DNA of 22,689 bases from Phoronis australis. Its lineage: Eukaryota; Phoronida; Phoronidae. Under the pieces are notes generated by a model. It saw nothing but the letters and a program-made list of their open reading frames with translations, made no database searches and had not been told where the DNA came from. The DNA is taken from assembly GCA_002633005.1 (NCBI GenBank), contig NMRA01000176.1, positions 164,797 through 187,485 on the forward strand, given 5' to 3'. Of this stretch, positions 17,301 to 22,689 are shown in pieces. Position numbers and translations under genes: made by a program. Position 1 is the first letter of the stretch, and every line of letters begins with the position of its first letter.

Positions 17301-18894
17301 GATTTAACATACCACCAGGATTTTCCGTAGATAAGCCCATGGGCGTGTATTCGGAAAATGAAAATTTGCAGGCGTTTTAGTAAAACCAAATAAAAGCCCG
17401 GTCACTTATTTGGAAGGGGGGGGGGGTGTAATCGGACGGTCATAGTTTTACTTAAAACTGTGTTTCTGAATTTTATGTTAATAAATGCATAATTCGTCAA
17501 CAGCTTTGTTCGTTTTTATGTATAAATGCTCCATAAAGCTGAATTTGTGACAAAACGTTGATTGGGAGTGGGTTTTCAAACTCCGACTAATCTTATAGAA
17601 CAACCAGACCATGTTTAACACCACTGAGAAACTTAGGGAAATCCTGAGTGCATCCGGATATTGACCCATTTGTCGCACGTGTTACTATCGGATTGCGTAT
17701 GTAGTGCTTTGAAGATACATTCATCCCTTTATAATACAGGATGAGTTATTTCAATCGAAAGATGTCCCTACGTAACTTTTCGCCCTATTTGTGTTTGGCT
17801 GATTTTACTATTGGTTTTACTTTTTAAAAAGTGCGCAGGGTTTCCGCGGAAACCTCATCAATATGGCGGCAGTTGAGTTACATGAGTCATCTGTGACTCA
17901 CTACTGCGGCTATTTCAGGTGGTGGTGCACCACTAAAAATAAAACTTAAGTTAAAATATCCGATGTTAGTGAAATTTTTTGAATGAAAATTATATGGGCT
18001 TACATTTCGATTGAACTAACTGCGTTAAAATCCGTTCAGGAAGTTTTTAACTAAAATGAAACTGAAATAGTACCATTAAAATTGAATTTCTATAACGTAT
18101 GACACTTTCATTCATGCATCATACCAGTTCCTTGGAAAAGGTATCCGCTTACATTTGTATCCAGTGATGTCCTCTTGGCACATTCGCAACAACGTCTTCG
18201 AGCTTCTCTGACGAAAATATGCCAACAGTTGATATGGTTCCAAGGTCTTGAGCAGCTGCAAACCGGATGAGCACTGAGAAAATGATTACTATTCAAGAAG
18301 AAGACTCATGTTTCTGGATGTTTCTTGCGTTTGAACAGCGACAAGAGGAGGCGAGTATAAGTTTACGGCAAACTGGCGACCATGTAACACGCGTTGCCGA
18401 GTCGTTCAGGTGTTTCATTCAAGAAATGACCTCCCTATGTTAAAGGCAACATTATGGGGAGCACAGGCAAATTCACATTTTCGCCTTCCCACCTCCCATT
18501 TCTACTAATCCCACTGTCGACATAATGTCACATTTCCTCTTGATCGCCACAACCCTACTCCCTACGGTAGTCGTCAATTTCTTAACTGGCCTCGCTCCAC
18601 CATGGAGCTAACCTACGTGTCCAGCTATGCCCCATACCCTCTCCCTGCGTTATGTACACTTTCTGTGATACAAGCGTTCAAACAGGCATGCACATCTATT
18701 ATTGTTGAAAGGACAAGTATTAATAGAACCCACCTCGAGCTATTCCAATTCCACCGCTAGGGTGCGCCGTCCCAGTGAGACCCATGGGCGAAATGCATAT
18801 GGGCATGTCTATGTTTCTTCCTAATATAGTCGTTCTTATGTCGGCGGGCTTAGAAAGCACATCTTTCTGCAGCAGCCTTGGTCGAATGCGAAAT
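8288..18894 (-). CDS. HAO1: Peroxisomal 2-hydroxyacid oxidase (HAO/glycolate oxidase family), 7 exons visible, N-terminus missing
   Basis: This FMN-dependent enzyme oxidises 2-hydroxy acids such as glycolate to 2-oxo acids and passes electrons to oxygen, making hydrogen peroxide in the peroxisome. Exons are 18894-18734, 18255-18153, 17148-16987, 13281-13151, 12355-12264, 9670-9503 and 8428-8288. All joins keep frame at GT/AG sites and give 318 residues (family length about 365). Family features, numbered from the first visible full codon, are FRIRPRLL at the start, Q87/Y89 (QMY, flavin and substrate contact), TVD at 114-116, the flavin lysine K181 (VIKGI), the catalytic base H205 and substrate arginine R208 (SNHGGR), and D239/R243 (DSGVR). 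The protein ends in WARL, and ARL is a peroxisomal PTS1 as in spinach glycolate oxidase. Oddities are that the usual GRP phosphate-binding arginine is Q263 (GQP), the active-site tryptophan is F67, and the segment after TVD is divergent. HAO1 versus HAO2 orthology is not resolved; the symbol marks the family. Confidence 0.88.
8954..9168. repeat. Minisatellite, three copies of a 72-bp unit
   Basis: Copies start at 8954, 9026 and 9101 (72, 75 and about 68 bp). Shared blocks are GTTAGACTGA, TCCCAGGAAATTTGTTACAA and GGCAGGTCG. Copies two and three are closer to each other than to copy one. The array lies within the last intron of the oxidase gene, about 330 bp from exon f. Confidence 0.85.
9503..9670 (-). 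CDS. HAO1: Oxidase exon f, FMN phosphate-binding region
   Basis: The acceptor is TTGTCCAG and the donor GTAAGT. It has 56 whole codons in phase 0 at both ends. It encodes [12 protein letters not shown], then [19 protein letters not shown], then [11 protein letters not shown]. The usual sequence is DGGVR and GRP; here the second glycine is serine and the GRP arginine is glutamine. Both positions lie near the flavin phosphate. The intron upstream of this exon is interrupted on the opposite strand by a Penelope-like fragment that comes within about 60 bp of the acceptor. Confidence 0.9.
9700..10245 (+). pseudogene. Penelope-like retroelement, broken RT C-terminus and GIY-YIG endonuclease
   Basis: Three frames read in order give the end of a Penelope-like polyprotein. 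The first (9721-9963) has [13 protein letters not shown], then [13 protein letters not shown], and KSPIPLLNK before a stop, the typical linker between RT and endonuclease. A +1 shift then gives [19 protein letters not shown] and RLKEHHTS (9956-10120), the GIY-YIG signature (here VVY and YVG) with the following R and E. After a stop, [11 protein letters not shown] and QNQHAT continue in shifted frames to about 10245. The upstream RT core is missing. It lies in the oxidase intron between exons e and f, on the opposite strand to that gene. It cannot be functional. Confidence 0.75.
10354..10380 (+). ncRNA. Hammerhead-ribozyme-like core in the Penelope 3' region
   Basis: CTGATGA (10354-10360) and GAAA (10377-10380) are separated by a short hairpin (GTCT/AGAC arms). 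This is the core layout of the hammerhead ribozymes known from Penelope-like elements, and it lies where one is expected, just after the coding remnant. An extra T lies between CTGATGA and the stem, and no proper cleavage triplet with stems I and III is evident, so it is probably a degraded or inactive copy. Confidence 0.4.
10621..10634. other. Poly-G run ending in an ambiguous base
   Basis: Thirteen G residues are followed by N at 10634. The true length is uncertain. A similar 11-G run lies at 17416-17426 and another single N at 19656. Confidence 0.8.
10866..10985. mobile_element. Possible MITE fragment (GGATCCAG...GGGGGG type)
   Basis: A GGACGGTCGGATCCAGCATT end followed by a G run, and a second G-rich patch (CTAGGGGAATTTTAGGGGGG) near 10962-10982, resemble the same broad class of G-rich MITEs as the element at 9-249. 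Neither inverted repeats nor a target duplication can be defined, so this is a weak call. Confidence 0.3.
10986..11260 (-). pseudogene. LINE (CR1/Jockey-like) reverse-transcriptase fragment, frameshifted
   Basis: Reading the minus strand, 11239 to 11117 gives [34 protein letters not shown] and a stop, the conserved start of the non-LTR reverse-transcriptase domain (family form K..GPD.IP...L...A..I...L..IF..SL..G..P). A frameshift near 11120 continues as [14 protein letters not shown], then AENYRPVTL, matching the W..A.V.PIFKKGD...NYRPVSL block, with in-frame stops. Only about 90 residues remain, lacking the catalytic YxDD region. It lies in the oxidase intron, in the same orientation as that gene. 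Confidence 0.75.
11303..11360. repeat. (TG)n microsatellite
   Basis: There are about 28 TG dinucleotides with one interruption (TTCG near 11313-11317). It lies just beyond the LINE fragment. Both strands show false open frames across it. Confidence 0.95.
11478..11570. mobile_element. Possible hAT-type MITE end (CAGGGCCGGCCC)
   Basis: The motif CAGGGCCGGCCCC followed by TAGCGGGGCTCTAAGC resembles a widespread invertebrate repeat end. The opposite end was not found in the next kilobase, so it would be a truncated copy. The rest of the intron up to 12263 shows nothing recognisable. Confidence 0.3.
12264..12355 (-). CDS. HAO1: Oxidase exon e, with the active-site histidine
   Basis: The acceptor is ATTTACAG and the donor GTAATT. 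It is 92 bp and encodes [20 protein letters not shown] followed by [11 protein letters not shown], the most conserved part of the family. H205 is the proton acceptor and R208 binds the substrate carboxylate. It ends in phase 0. Confidence 0.9.
12770..12778. promoter_or_regulatory. YY1-like motif CGCCATATT in an oxidase intron
   Basis: It matches the short YY1 consensus CGCCATNTT. Other matches are at about 17861-17869 (inverted) and 22259-22267. A 9-bp match is weak evidence alone. Confidence 0.25.
13151..13281 (-). CDS. HAO1: Oxidase exon d
   Basis: The acceptor is TGCTTTTAAG and the donor GTACAA. It completes the arginine of RMRNFEE and ends one base into the glycine of IITG. It contains [20 protein letters not shown], a close match to the family block that carries the flavin-binding lysine (here K181). 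The loop between RNF and this block is short compared with human HAO1, which lacks nothing catalytic. The preceding 3.7-kb intron contains the two satellite-like arrays. Confidence 0.85.
14490..15045 (-). repeat. Tandem array of the 165-bp octamer repeat, reverse orientation
   Basis: Three to four diverged copies with a period near 165 bp are recognisable from equivalent landmarks at 14509, 14674, about 14841 and about 15009. Read on the minus strand, each copy has the same order of blocks as the array at 19660-20745: an ATGCAAAT octamer, a GCC[GA]CCAT block, and an ACCCATGT...GGTCA[AG]TGAATTTAATG block. On the plus strand this appears as CATTAAGTCACTGACC...CACATGGGTGC and ATGGTAGCCATTATTTGCAT. 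The array fills the left part of the oxidase's 3.7-kb intron and ends against a perfect palindrome and the CTCF-motif array. Confidence 0.7.
15046..15061. repeat. Perfect 16-bp palindrome at the junction of two arrays
   Basis: CAGTTTAGCTAAACTG is exactly self-complementary. It sits between the octamer array (ending about 15045) and the start of the next composite repeat (about 15090), so it may mark an element boundary. Confidence 0.6.
15100..16770. repeat. Higher-order satellite: 445-bp unit of three 148-bp monomers
   Basis: Equivalent landmarks recur at 430-450 bp: for example 15756, 16205 and 16655, or 15612, 16061 and 16505. Within each 445-bp unit, three related monomers of 140-161 bp alternate in a fixed order (a, b, c). 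All share a core of the form CCACTAGGTGGC, then a GTC/GTCGAAATCATCGGAAAA-like block, then a CCAAATTTTATGAAAAT-like block, then GAAGATACAGAGG or TAGGAGATACAGCC. About eleven monomers are present; the leftmost are the most diverged. The array occupies the right half of the oxidase intron. The open frames inside it at 15117-15671 and 15821-16614 follow the repeat and are not genes. Confidence 0.85.
15182..16667 (+). promoter_or_regulatory. Array of CTCF-like core motifs, one per satellite monomer
   Basis: The 14-base sites are at 15182, 15612, 15756, 15900, 16061, 16205, 16345, 16505 and 16655 (start positions), all on the plus strand. The site at 15756-15769, CCACCAGGGGGCAC, fits the published vertebrate core CCASYAGRKGGCRS at every position. 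Five others (15182, 16061, 16205, 16345, 16505) have one mismatch, two (15612, 15900) have two, and 16655 lacks one G. Two more degenerate positions lie near 15325 and 15470. Matching a core motif does not show binding, and the matches are related by duplication rather than independent. Confidence 0.55.
16784..16821. repeat. GACGCCGGACGC minisatellite
   Basis: About six hexamer-like units (GACGCC, GGACGC, GGACAC, CAGACGC, GGGCGC, CGGACGC) lie immediately beyond the last satellite monomer. GC-rich hexamer runs like this often border tandem-repeat-bearing mobile elements in marine invertebrates, so it may be the edge of a composite element that starts near 15090. Confidence 0.65.
16987..17148 (-). 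CDS. HAO1: Oxidase exon c
   Basis: The acceptor is AATGTACAG and the donor GTACTT. It encodes [20 protein letters not shown], then LVLTVDS, matching the YKDR...A..GY...TVDTP region of the family. After TVD the usual P and the following R-rich loop (LGxRxxDxRNxF) are replaced by a glycine-rich segment ([13 protein letters not shown]), so arginines thought to guide the substrate carboxylate or shape the loop are absent or shifted. The sequence then rejoins the family at GVRMRNFEE across the splice. Confidence 0.8.
17839..17933. promoter_or_regulatory. Cluster of palindromes and factor-like motifs in an oxidase intron
   Basis: Within 95 bp there are a perfect 16-bp palindrome GGTTTCCGCGGAAACC (17839-17854), a YY1-like AATATGGCG (17861-17869), an imperfect stem with arms at 17865-17881 and 17892-17910, AP-1-type sites TGAGTCA (17883-17889) and TGACTCA (17894-17900), and a perfect 12-bp palindrome GTGGTGCACCAC (17922-17933). 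It is GC-richer than its surroundings. It could be an intronic enhancer or alternative promoter, or the core of a small foldback element. Confidence 0.4.
18153..18255 (-). CDS. HAO1: Oxidase exon b
   Basis: The acceptor is TTTGCAG and the donor GTAAGC. It begins by completing an alanine codon (ARAAQDLGT) and ends two bases into the methionine of IQMY. Where most family members have SSWATSS it reads GIFSSE, so the tryptophan that lines the substrate pocket is a phenylalanine. The intron before it (18256-18733) is 478 bp with no recognisable content. Confidence 0.83.
18734..18894 (-). CDS. HAO1: Oxidase exon a (first one visible)
   Basis: The acceptor is TGTGTGCAG and the donor GTGGGT. It enters with the last base of a split codon and leaves with one base (phase 1). 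It encodes FRIRPRLL through [15 protein letters not shown] and [11 protein letters not shown], the first strands of the barrel. The family equivalent has SPTG or APTA at the position of SPMG. I searched the minus strand from here to the right edge for the preceding exon (the YYxxGA...TLRDN region) and did not find it. Confidence 0.85.
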
Positions 18895-19659
18895 CTGCAC
18901 ACAGAAATTTTAAATTTCTGTTGAAACACTAAAGGAAGCTGAGATGCAGAAAACGGGATGCAGGTGATGATTATGAACAATTTAATAAACACATGGATTG
19001 TACATAAATATATACAAACAAACGCTTCGGTTAGAACTTAAACAATCGTCTGCACTGACAGGCAGAATCATAAAAGACACATGGTATTTGTAGTCTATGC
19101 AATCAACGACTGAGAGGTAAAAGAGAGGTGAGGGCCGGGATCAGGGTCGCACAAACCATTGTGTAGCGGGATTCGTGGCTAGGGTTGTAATTTGGATGAG
19201 TCGACGTGATATTTTCAATGAGTTTAATGGATGTTTTTAATTCGTTAATATGCAGGAGGCCGGGGGTGGGTTACAATTATTCAAGACTTGGGTACGATTA
19301 CGTTAACGATTTGGCCGTCCAGAATCTCCCTTGACCTCTTTCGCCCTCTAGTCGTTGCCAATTTCGCATCCACCATGGGTGTGTGGATTCTACTGCTCAA
19401 AGAAGGGGCCAAACTCGGGGAAGCAGCCACCACAAATCGGATGCACATGTTTGAAAATTTAAGCGTTACACTATTTAGATTCAAACACGTTACATGGGGT
19501 ACGCTTTTAGGATATGATTTTGATCTTTCAGTTAGTATTTTTATGAAATCCACATTCTAGTCCGGGAGCAAAATGCTGACAATGTTTTTTACTTAACCTG
19601 GATTTGTCGGATAAAGTTTTTGTCTTTGCTTTTTCACGTAGCCTAGGCACATTTCNCGC
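18895..19659. other. Region upstream of oxidase exon a, no gene recognised
   Basis: The missing N-terminal exon was sought here and not found. Overlapping 90-residue frames on both strands at 19281-19560 resemble no family I know and are probably chance. One ambiguous base lies at 19656. Confidence 0.35.
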
Positions 19660-20745
19660 AAACCTTGAGCATTTTTTAAAATATGCAAATTAAGCAAAAT
19701 TATGCAAAATTCTATCTTTGCTTATATATCCTTACCAAGCACTGCAGCCTGATAATTTTGGTGTTTTTACCCATGTTTGCATGGTCAACAAATTTAATGG
19801 TGTAAGTTTTTTTGGTGTATACATTGTCAATTTACATAATTTACGCAAATTAAGGCCGTCATTATGCAAAATTCTATTTTTGCTTATAACTTCCTCGTCA
19901 AGCACTGCATGCAGGTTATTTTGATGCTTTAACTCATGTTTCCATGGTCAACGAATTTAATAGTGAAAGTTTTTGGGTGGATAAATCGTCAATTTGCATA
20001 ATTTATGCAAATTAATGCCGCCATTATTTAAAAATTTACTTGTTCTAATAGCCATGGTACCAATCATCACTGGTGACTTATCATGATGTTTGCACTTATG
20101 TTTCTATGGTCAATTAGTTTAATGAAATCTGTTTGCATGTTGTTGTATGATAAATTTGCATAATTAATGCAAATTAAGGCCACCATTATTCAAAATTATA
20201 CTTTTCTTAAAACGCCCTTACCAGGCACTTCAGACAGGTTACTTTAATGTTTTCACATATGCTTCCATGGTCAGTGAATTTAATGGACCTCGTTTGCTGG
20301 TGGTTACATCATGAATTTAAATAATATATGCAAATTCAGGCCGCCATTATTCAAAATTCTACCTTTATTTATAGCTGAAGTATCAGGCACCCCAAGTAAA
20401 CTATTTTAACGTCTTTACCCAATGTTTCTGTGAAATCAGTTGGTAAATTGTTGCATGATGAATTTTCATAATTTATAAAAATAAAGGACAGAAGTATTCC
20501 ATACACTGTTTCTGTTCAAAATTTCCTTAAGGGCATTTACATGTACATTATTTTCAAATTTATCTCATGTTTTCATGGGCATCATGAATTTCCATAATTG
20601 ATAATTCACTCAAATTACAACATTCATATCAAAAATTCTACTGCATCAGACACCAGAGGTTAGTTATAAATATTTACACCCATGTTTCAATGGTCAATGA
20701 ATTTAATGAAATCTTACAGGTTGTAGCATGATAAATTTGCAGAAT
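19660..20745 (+). repeat. Tandem array of the 161-bp octamer repeat, forward orientation
   Basis: The octamer-side landmark recurs at 19685, 19845, 20007, 20169, 20330, about 20477 and about 20610, giving a period of 160-162 bp for the first five copies and shrinking, diverged copies at the right end. Shared blocks are ATGCAAATTAAGGCC, GCCATTATTCAAAATTCTA, CTTACCAGGCACT, CCATGGTCAATGAATTTAAT and a G/T-rich spacer. Several copies carry an inverted pair of octamers, ATTTGCAT then ATGCAAAT (19992-19999 with 20005-20012; 20154-20161 with 20167-20174). The same family lies inverted at 14490-15045. Confidence 0.85.
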
Positions 20746-21310
20746 CTCCTTTTTGATGATGAAGTAAAAAAATATTTGGTGTTGTGCGTTCTGCAGTTGG
20801 AGACCTTAGATTCCAAAAAATATATTGCCTGTTGCTCTGTGCTCCCACAGATCATAGAAGAAACGCAGATTAGTTTAATGACTTGGAATGGGGATCAGTT
20901 TAAAGGGAGAACATTCATGAGGCACGAAAATAGTAGTGAGTGTATAGTTGGGAATTGCCCTCAAAGGAGAGACCCATAAGCTTTGAGCACAAGTTGCCAT
21001 TTGTCCTACAAGATTGAAACAGATCTTGGAGAGATGGAGAGCGGTAACATTAGATCTTGTACTAAAACCTATCGCACAGAAGAAAGTAAGGCACGTCTTG
21101 ATGCACATGCCCAGGATATTCCACGAATCTGTCAAAAGTAGATAGCAGCTACATCAATCTATTGGATCCCAAAGTCCACCCCAAAGACGCTGTAATGAAC
21201 ATTACCAGTGACTAGATTGCTACTCCAACAGTTAATGTAGGCCTACATGAAACAAGTATTGGACAGCCAATGTTATCAGACTTCGAGAGAGGCTAGCAGT
21301 ATGTTAGGAA
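20746..21310. other. Unassigned DNA left of the mobile-element pseudogene
   Basis: An 83-residue plus-strand frame starts in the last satellite copy (20728-20979) and resembles nothing I know. This stretch may hold the eroded N-terminal part of the element whose remains begin at 21311, but I could not align it. Confidence 0.3.
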
Positions 21311-21935
21311 CACAAGTACATATATGTAGGTAATCATGATGACGATCCTTGTCCCTTAATACAGTACAAGGTCATTGGAGACATCCCACGAAGAAGCTAG
21401 CTCCATTATTGTGCAATATGACGTGAAATGTGCATACATGTATGAACTTAACAAATTTTAGGTTGTTTCGGATGACAAAAATGTATTTGTCCTTCGACTG
21501 CATTACTAAGACAAGGAACATCTTCAAATACCACAACCATGAAATCACCTGGTAAGAGTAGAACAGTCGTAGACATACATGTAAAGTTAACACTGGAAAC
21601 ATTGAGCGATATTGTGAAGGTCTCCTCCCTGTCCAGGTGCTGCAGGGGTGTAACACGATACATCGTTAAAATATTGAAGACTGGACATGATCTGTCTGCC
21701 ATCGGCACTTTTGATGCACATTTTTCTGATGTCATGAAACAGGCCACTAAATGTATGTGTGCCTGTTATGGAATGAAGAGAATCAGGAAGATGTCAGGAA
21801 CCAGACTACTGGTATGGGGAACAGAAATGGCAAGAAATATATGTCCGTCCCAAACTGTCACCGACAACAGAAGCATTCACAGAGAATGTAAACGTAAACA
21901 GAGCCCATTAACAGTGAGTCATGTGGTGGAATTTC
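21311..21935 (+). pseudogene. Degraded copy of an uncharacterised mobile-element protein (HEEAD / DDTDVFVLL / HALTGCDT family)
   Basis: Five segments in alternating frames keep the order of a protein family that is repeated in many marine invertebrate genomes and has no assigned function. Segment one (21311-21380) has YVGNHDDDPCPL. Segment two (21381-21509) has TSHEEASSIIVQ, a stop, then VVSDDKNVFVLRLHY. Segment three (about 21539-21617) has SRTVVDIHVK and LSDIVK. Segment four (21619-21666) has LLPVQVLQGCNTI. Segment five returns to the third frame with VKILKTGHDLSAIG, QATKCMCACYGM and RLLVWGTEMARN, then shifts again to PKLSPTTEAFTENV and NRAHLTV (21849-21920). At least four frameshifts and two stops show that it is dead. 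Family membership rests on my recollection of the motifs, not on a search. Confidence 0.65.
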
Positions 21936-22348
21936 ATCAGCACTAGATTCAGAAGACCATGAATGGAAGAAAAATGCCATAAACAAATCACTCTCATCAT
22001 CTAGGATTCCGCATGGTGTCCAACTCGCTCCTATTGCCTACTGGTGATTATTAGGTGTGTCTGCAATGGTCATATTCCACGCCAAGTTAAGTAGGTACAG
22101 TTGTAGTGTCAATTTTCTACCCCGCACAATATTTTCGGCACGTTATACTGTAGTGTGCTCACGTTCCGAGTGTTGAATTAGCATTTGGAACGTCTTGTGT
22201 CATGGTCTCTATTAGATACATTATGTGCTGTGTTTATGGAATAGCGGATTTGCAGCGACGCCATATTGAAATTAGGTTAAAATGGTGCATTGTGGGTGCT
22301 GTGGTCAGGATTCCGAAAGCGGCCATAGTAACAAGCATAATAAGCGGT
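21936..22348 (+). other. Probable upstream region of the THAP gene
   Basis: I see no gene. Within 100 bp of the proposed start codon are CGCCATATT (22259-22267, YY1-like) and TGCATTGTGGG near 22286, motifs typical of TATA-less housekeeping promoters. A frame in phase with the gene runs from 22202, so the start could be earlier, but the upstream residues are hydrophobic and non-conserved. Confidence 0.35.
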
Positions 22349-22672
22349 ATGAGCGCGAAGAAAACTTACGGCGAATACACTTGTTGTGTTCCTGGCTGCT
22401 TCAAAAACAACAAGAGAGATAAAAATCTGAATTTTTATGAGTTCCCTGCGAGCCAAGAATTTCGTGAAAAATGGATAAACAACATTAGGAGAGCTGGGAG
22501 TAAGGGGAGATTTAGCGCATTCAAACCAACGCGGGGCCATCTAGGGGCTACAATACTTCCATTCGCTTTCTGTACTCATTTCGTTACTTCAGTGTATTTC
22601 AAACGGGCCGTGACCGGATTTGTGTTACCGATTTCGAGTTTTCACCTCGTCAAAAATACATTCTACACTTAA
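22349..22672 (+). CDS. THAP-type zinc-finger protein, first exon or fragment
   Basis: THAP domains are C2CH zinc fingers that bind DNA and occur in transcription factors and P-element-type transposases. From M1 (22349) the protein reads YTCCVPGCFKNNKRDKN, FYEFPAS, EKWINNIRRAG and FSAFKPTRGH, giving the first zinc pair (C13 or C12 with C17), the FP motif, the invariant W42 and the P60 region, in the usual order and spacing. The second pair should follow P60 as CSxHF. Instead there is an unrelated stretch and then CTHFVTS at residues 75-81, with one residue too few between C and H. Either the exon ends near 22530 without a clear donor and the rest lies beyond the window, or the copy is damaged. 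A GTAAGG donor-like site at 22500 would end the exon earlier. I chose M1 because conservation starts just after it; 107 codons follow to the stop. Confidence 0.65.
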   Translation: MSAKKTYGEYTCCVPGCFKNNKRDKNLNFYEFPASQEFREKWINNIRRAGSKGRFSAFKPTRGHLGATILPFAFCTHFVTSVYFKRAVTGFVLPISSFHLVKNTFYT

Positions 22673-22689
22673 AACTATCATTTAAAAAA

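Noticed and set aside
19281-19560. Two overlapping 90-residue frames on opposite strands
   Set aside because: Neither resembles a known family, and neither fits as the missing N-terminal exon of the oxidase (no YYxxGA or TLRDN motif).

Overview
The window is a piece of a marine invertebrate genome. Evidence for this is a multi-exon gene with GT-AG introns, AT-rich intergenic DNA, and relics of several transposable-element classes (Penelope-like, non-LTR LINE, MITEs, and an uncharacterised element protein common in cnidarian, mollusc, echinoderm, hemichordate and amphioxus genomes). I cannot fix the species. A basal deuterostome is a reasonable guess but is inference. Two single N bases and three poly-G runs suggest draft assembly quality.

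The main gene lies on the minus strand between 18894 and 8288. It encodes a peroxisomal FMN-dependent 2-hydroxyacid oxidase (HAO / glycolate oxidase family). Seven exons join in frame at consensus splice sites to give 318 residues, ending in the peroxisomal signal ARL. Only about 45-50 N-terminal residues are missing, presumably on one or more exons beyond the right edge or hidden right of 18894. The flavin and catalytic residues are mostly conserved, but several substrate- and phosphate-contact positions are changed, so it is probably a divergent paralogue.

Left part (1-8030): a 240-bp poly-G MITE with target duplication, a first copy of a 157-bp inverted-repeat MITE, then an intronless 152-residue gene (2027-2485, plus strand) with a TATA box and no recognised family. 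About 5.5 kb follow with only a 49-bp inverted repeat pair. A second MITE copy sits just beyond the 3' end of the oxidase gene.

Middle (8288-18894): the oxidase gene. Its introns hold a 72-bp minisatellite, a broken Penelope-like element with a GIY-YIG endonuclease end, a broken LINE reverse transcriptase, a TG microsatellite, and in the 3.7-kb intron two satellite-like arrays side by side. One is a roughly 165-bp repeat carrying octamer (POU) dyads. The other is a 445-bp higher-order repeat made of three roughly 148-bp monomers, each carrying a sequence close to the CTCF core motif. The next intron carries a tight cluster of palindromes.

Right part (18895-22689): a second array of the octamer repeat in the opposite orientation, a heavily frameshifted copy of an uncharacterised mobile-element protein, and at the edge the start of a THAP zinc-finger gene.

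The most interesting structure is the pair of motif-bearing arrays: CTCF-like sites spaced at about one nucleosome length inside an intron, bracketed by inverted octamer arrays about 5 kb apart.
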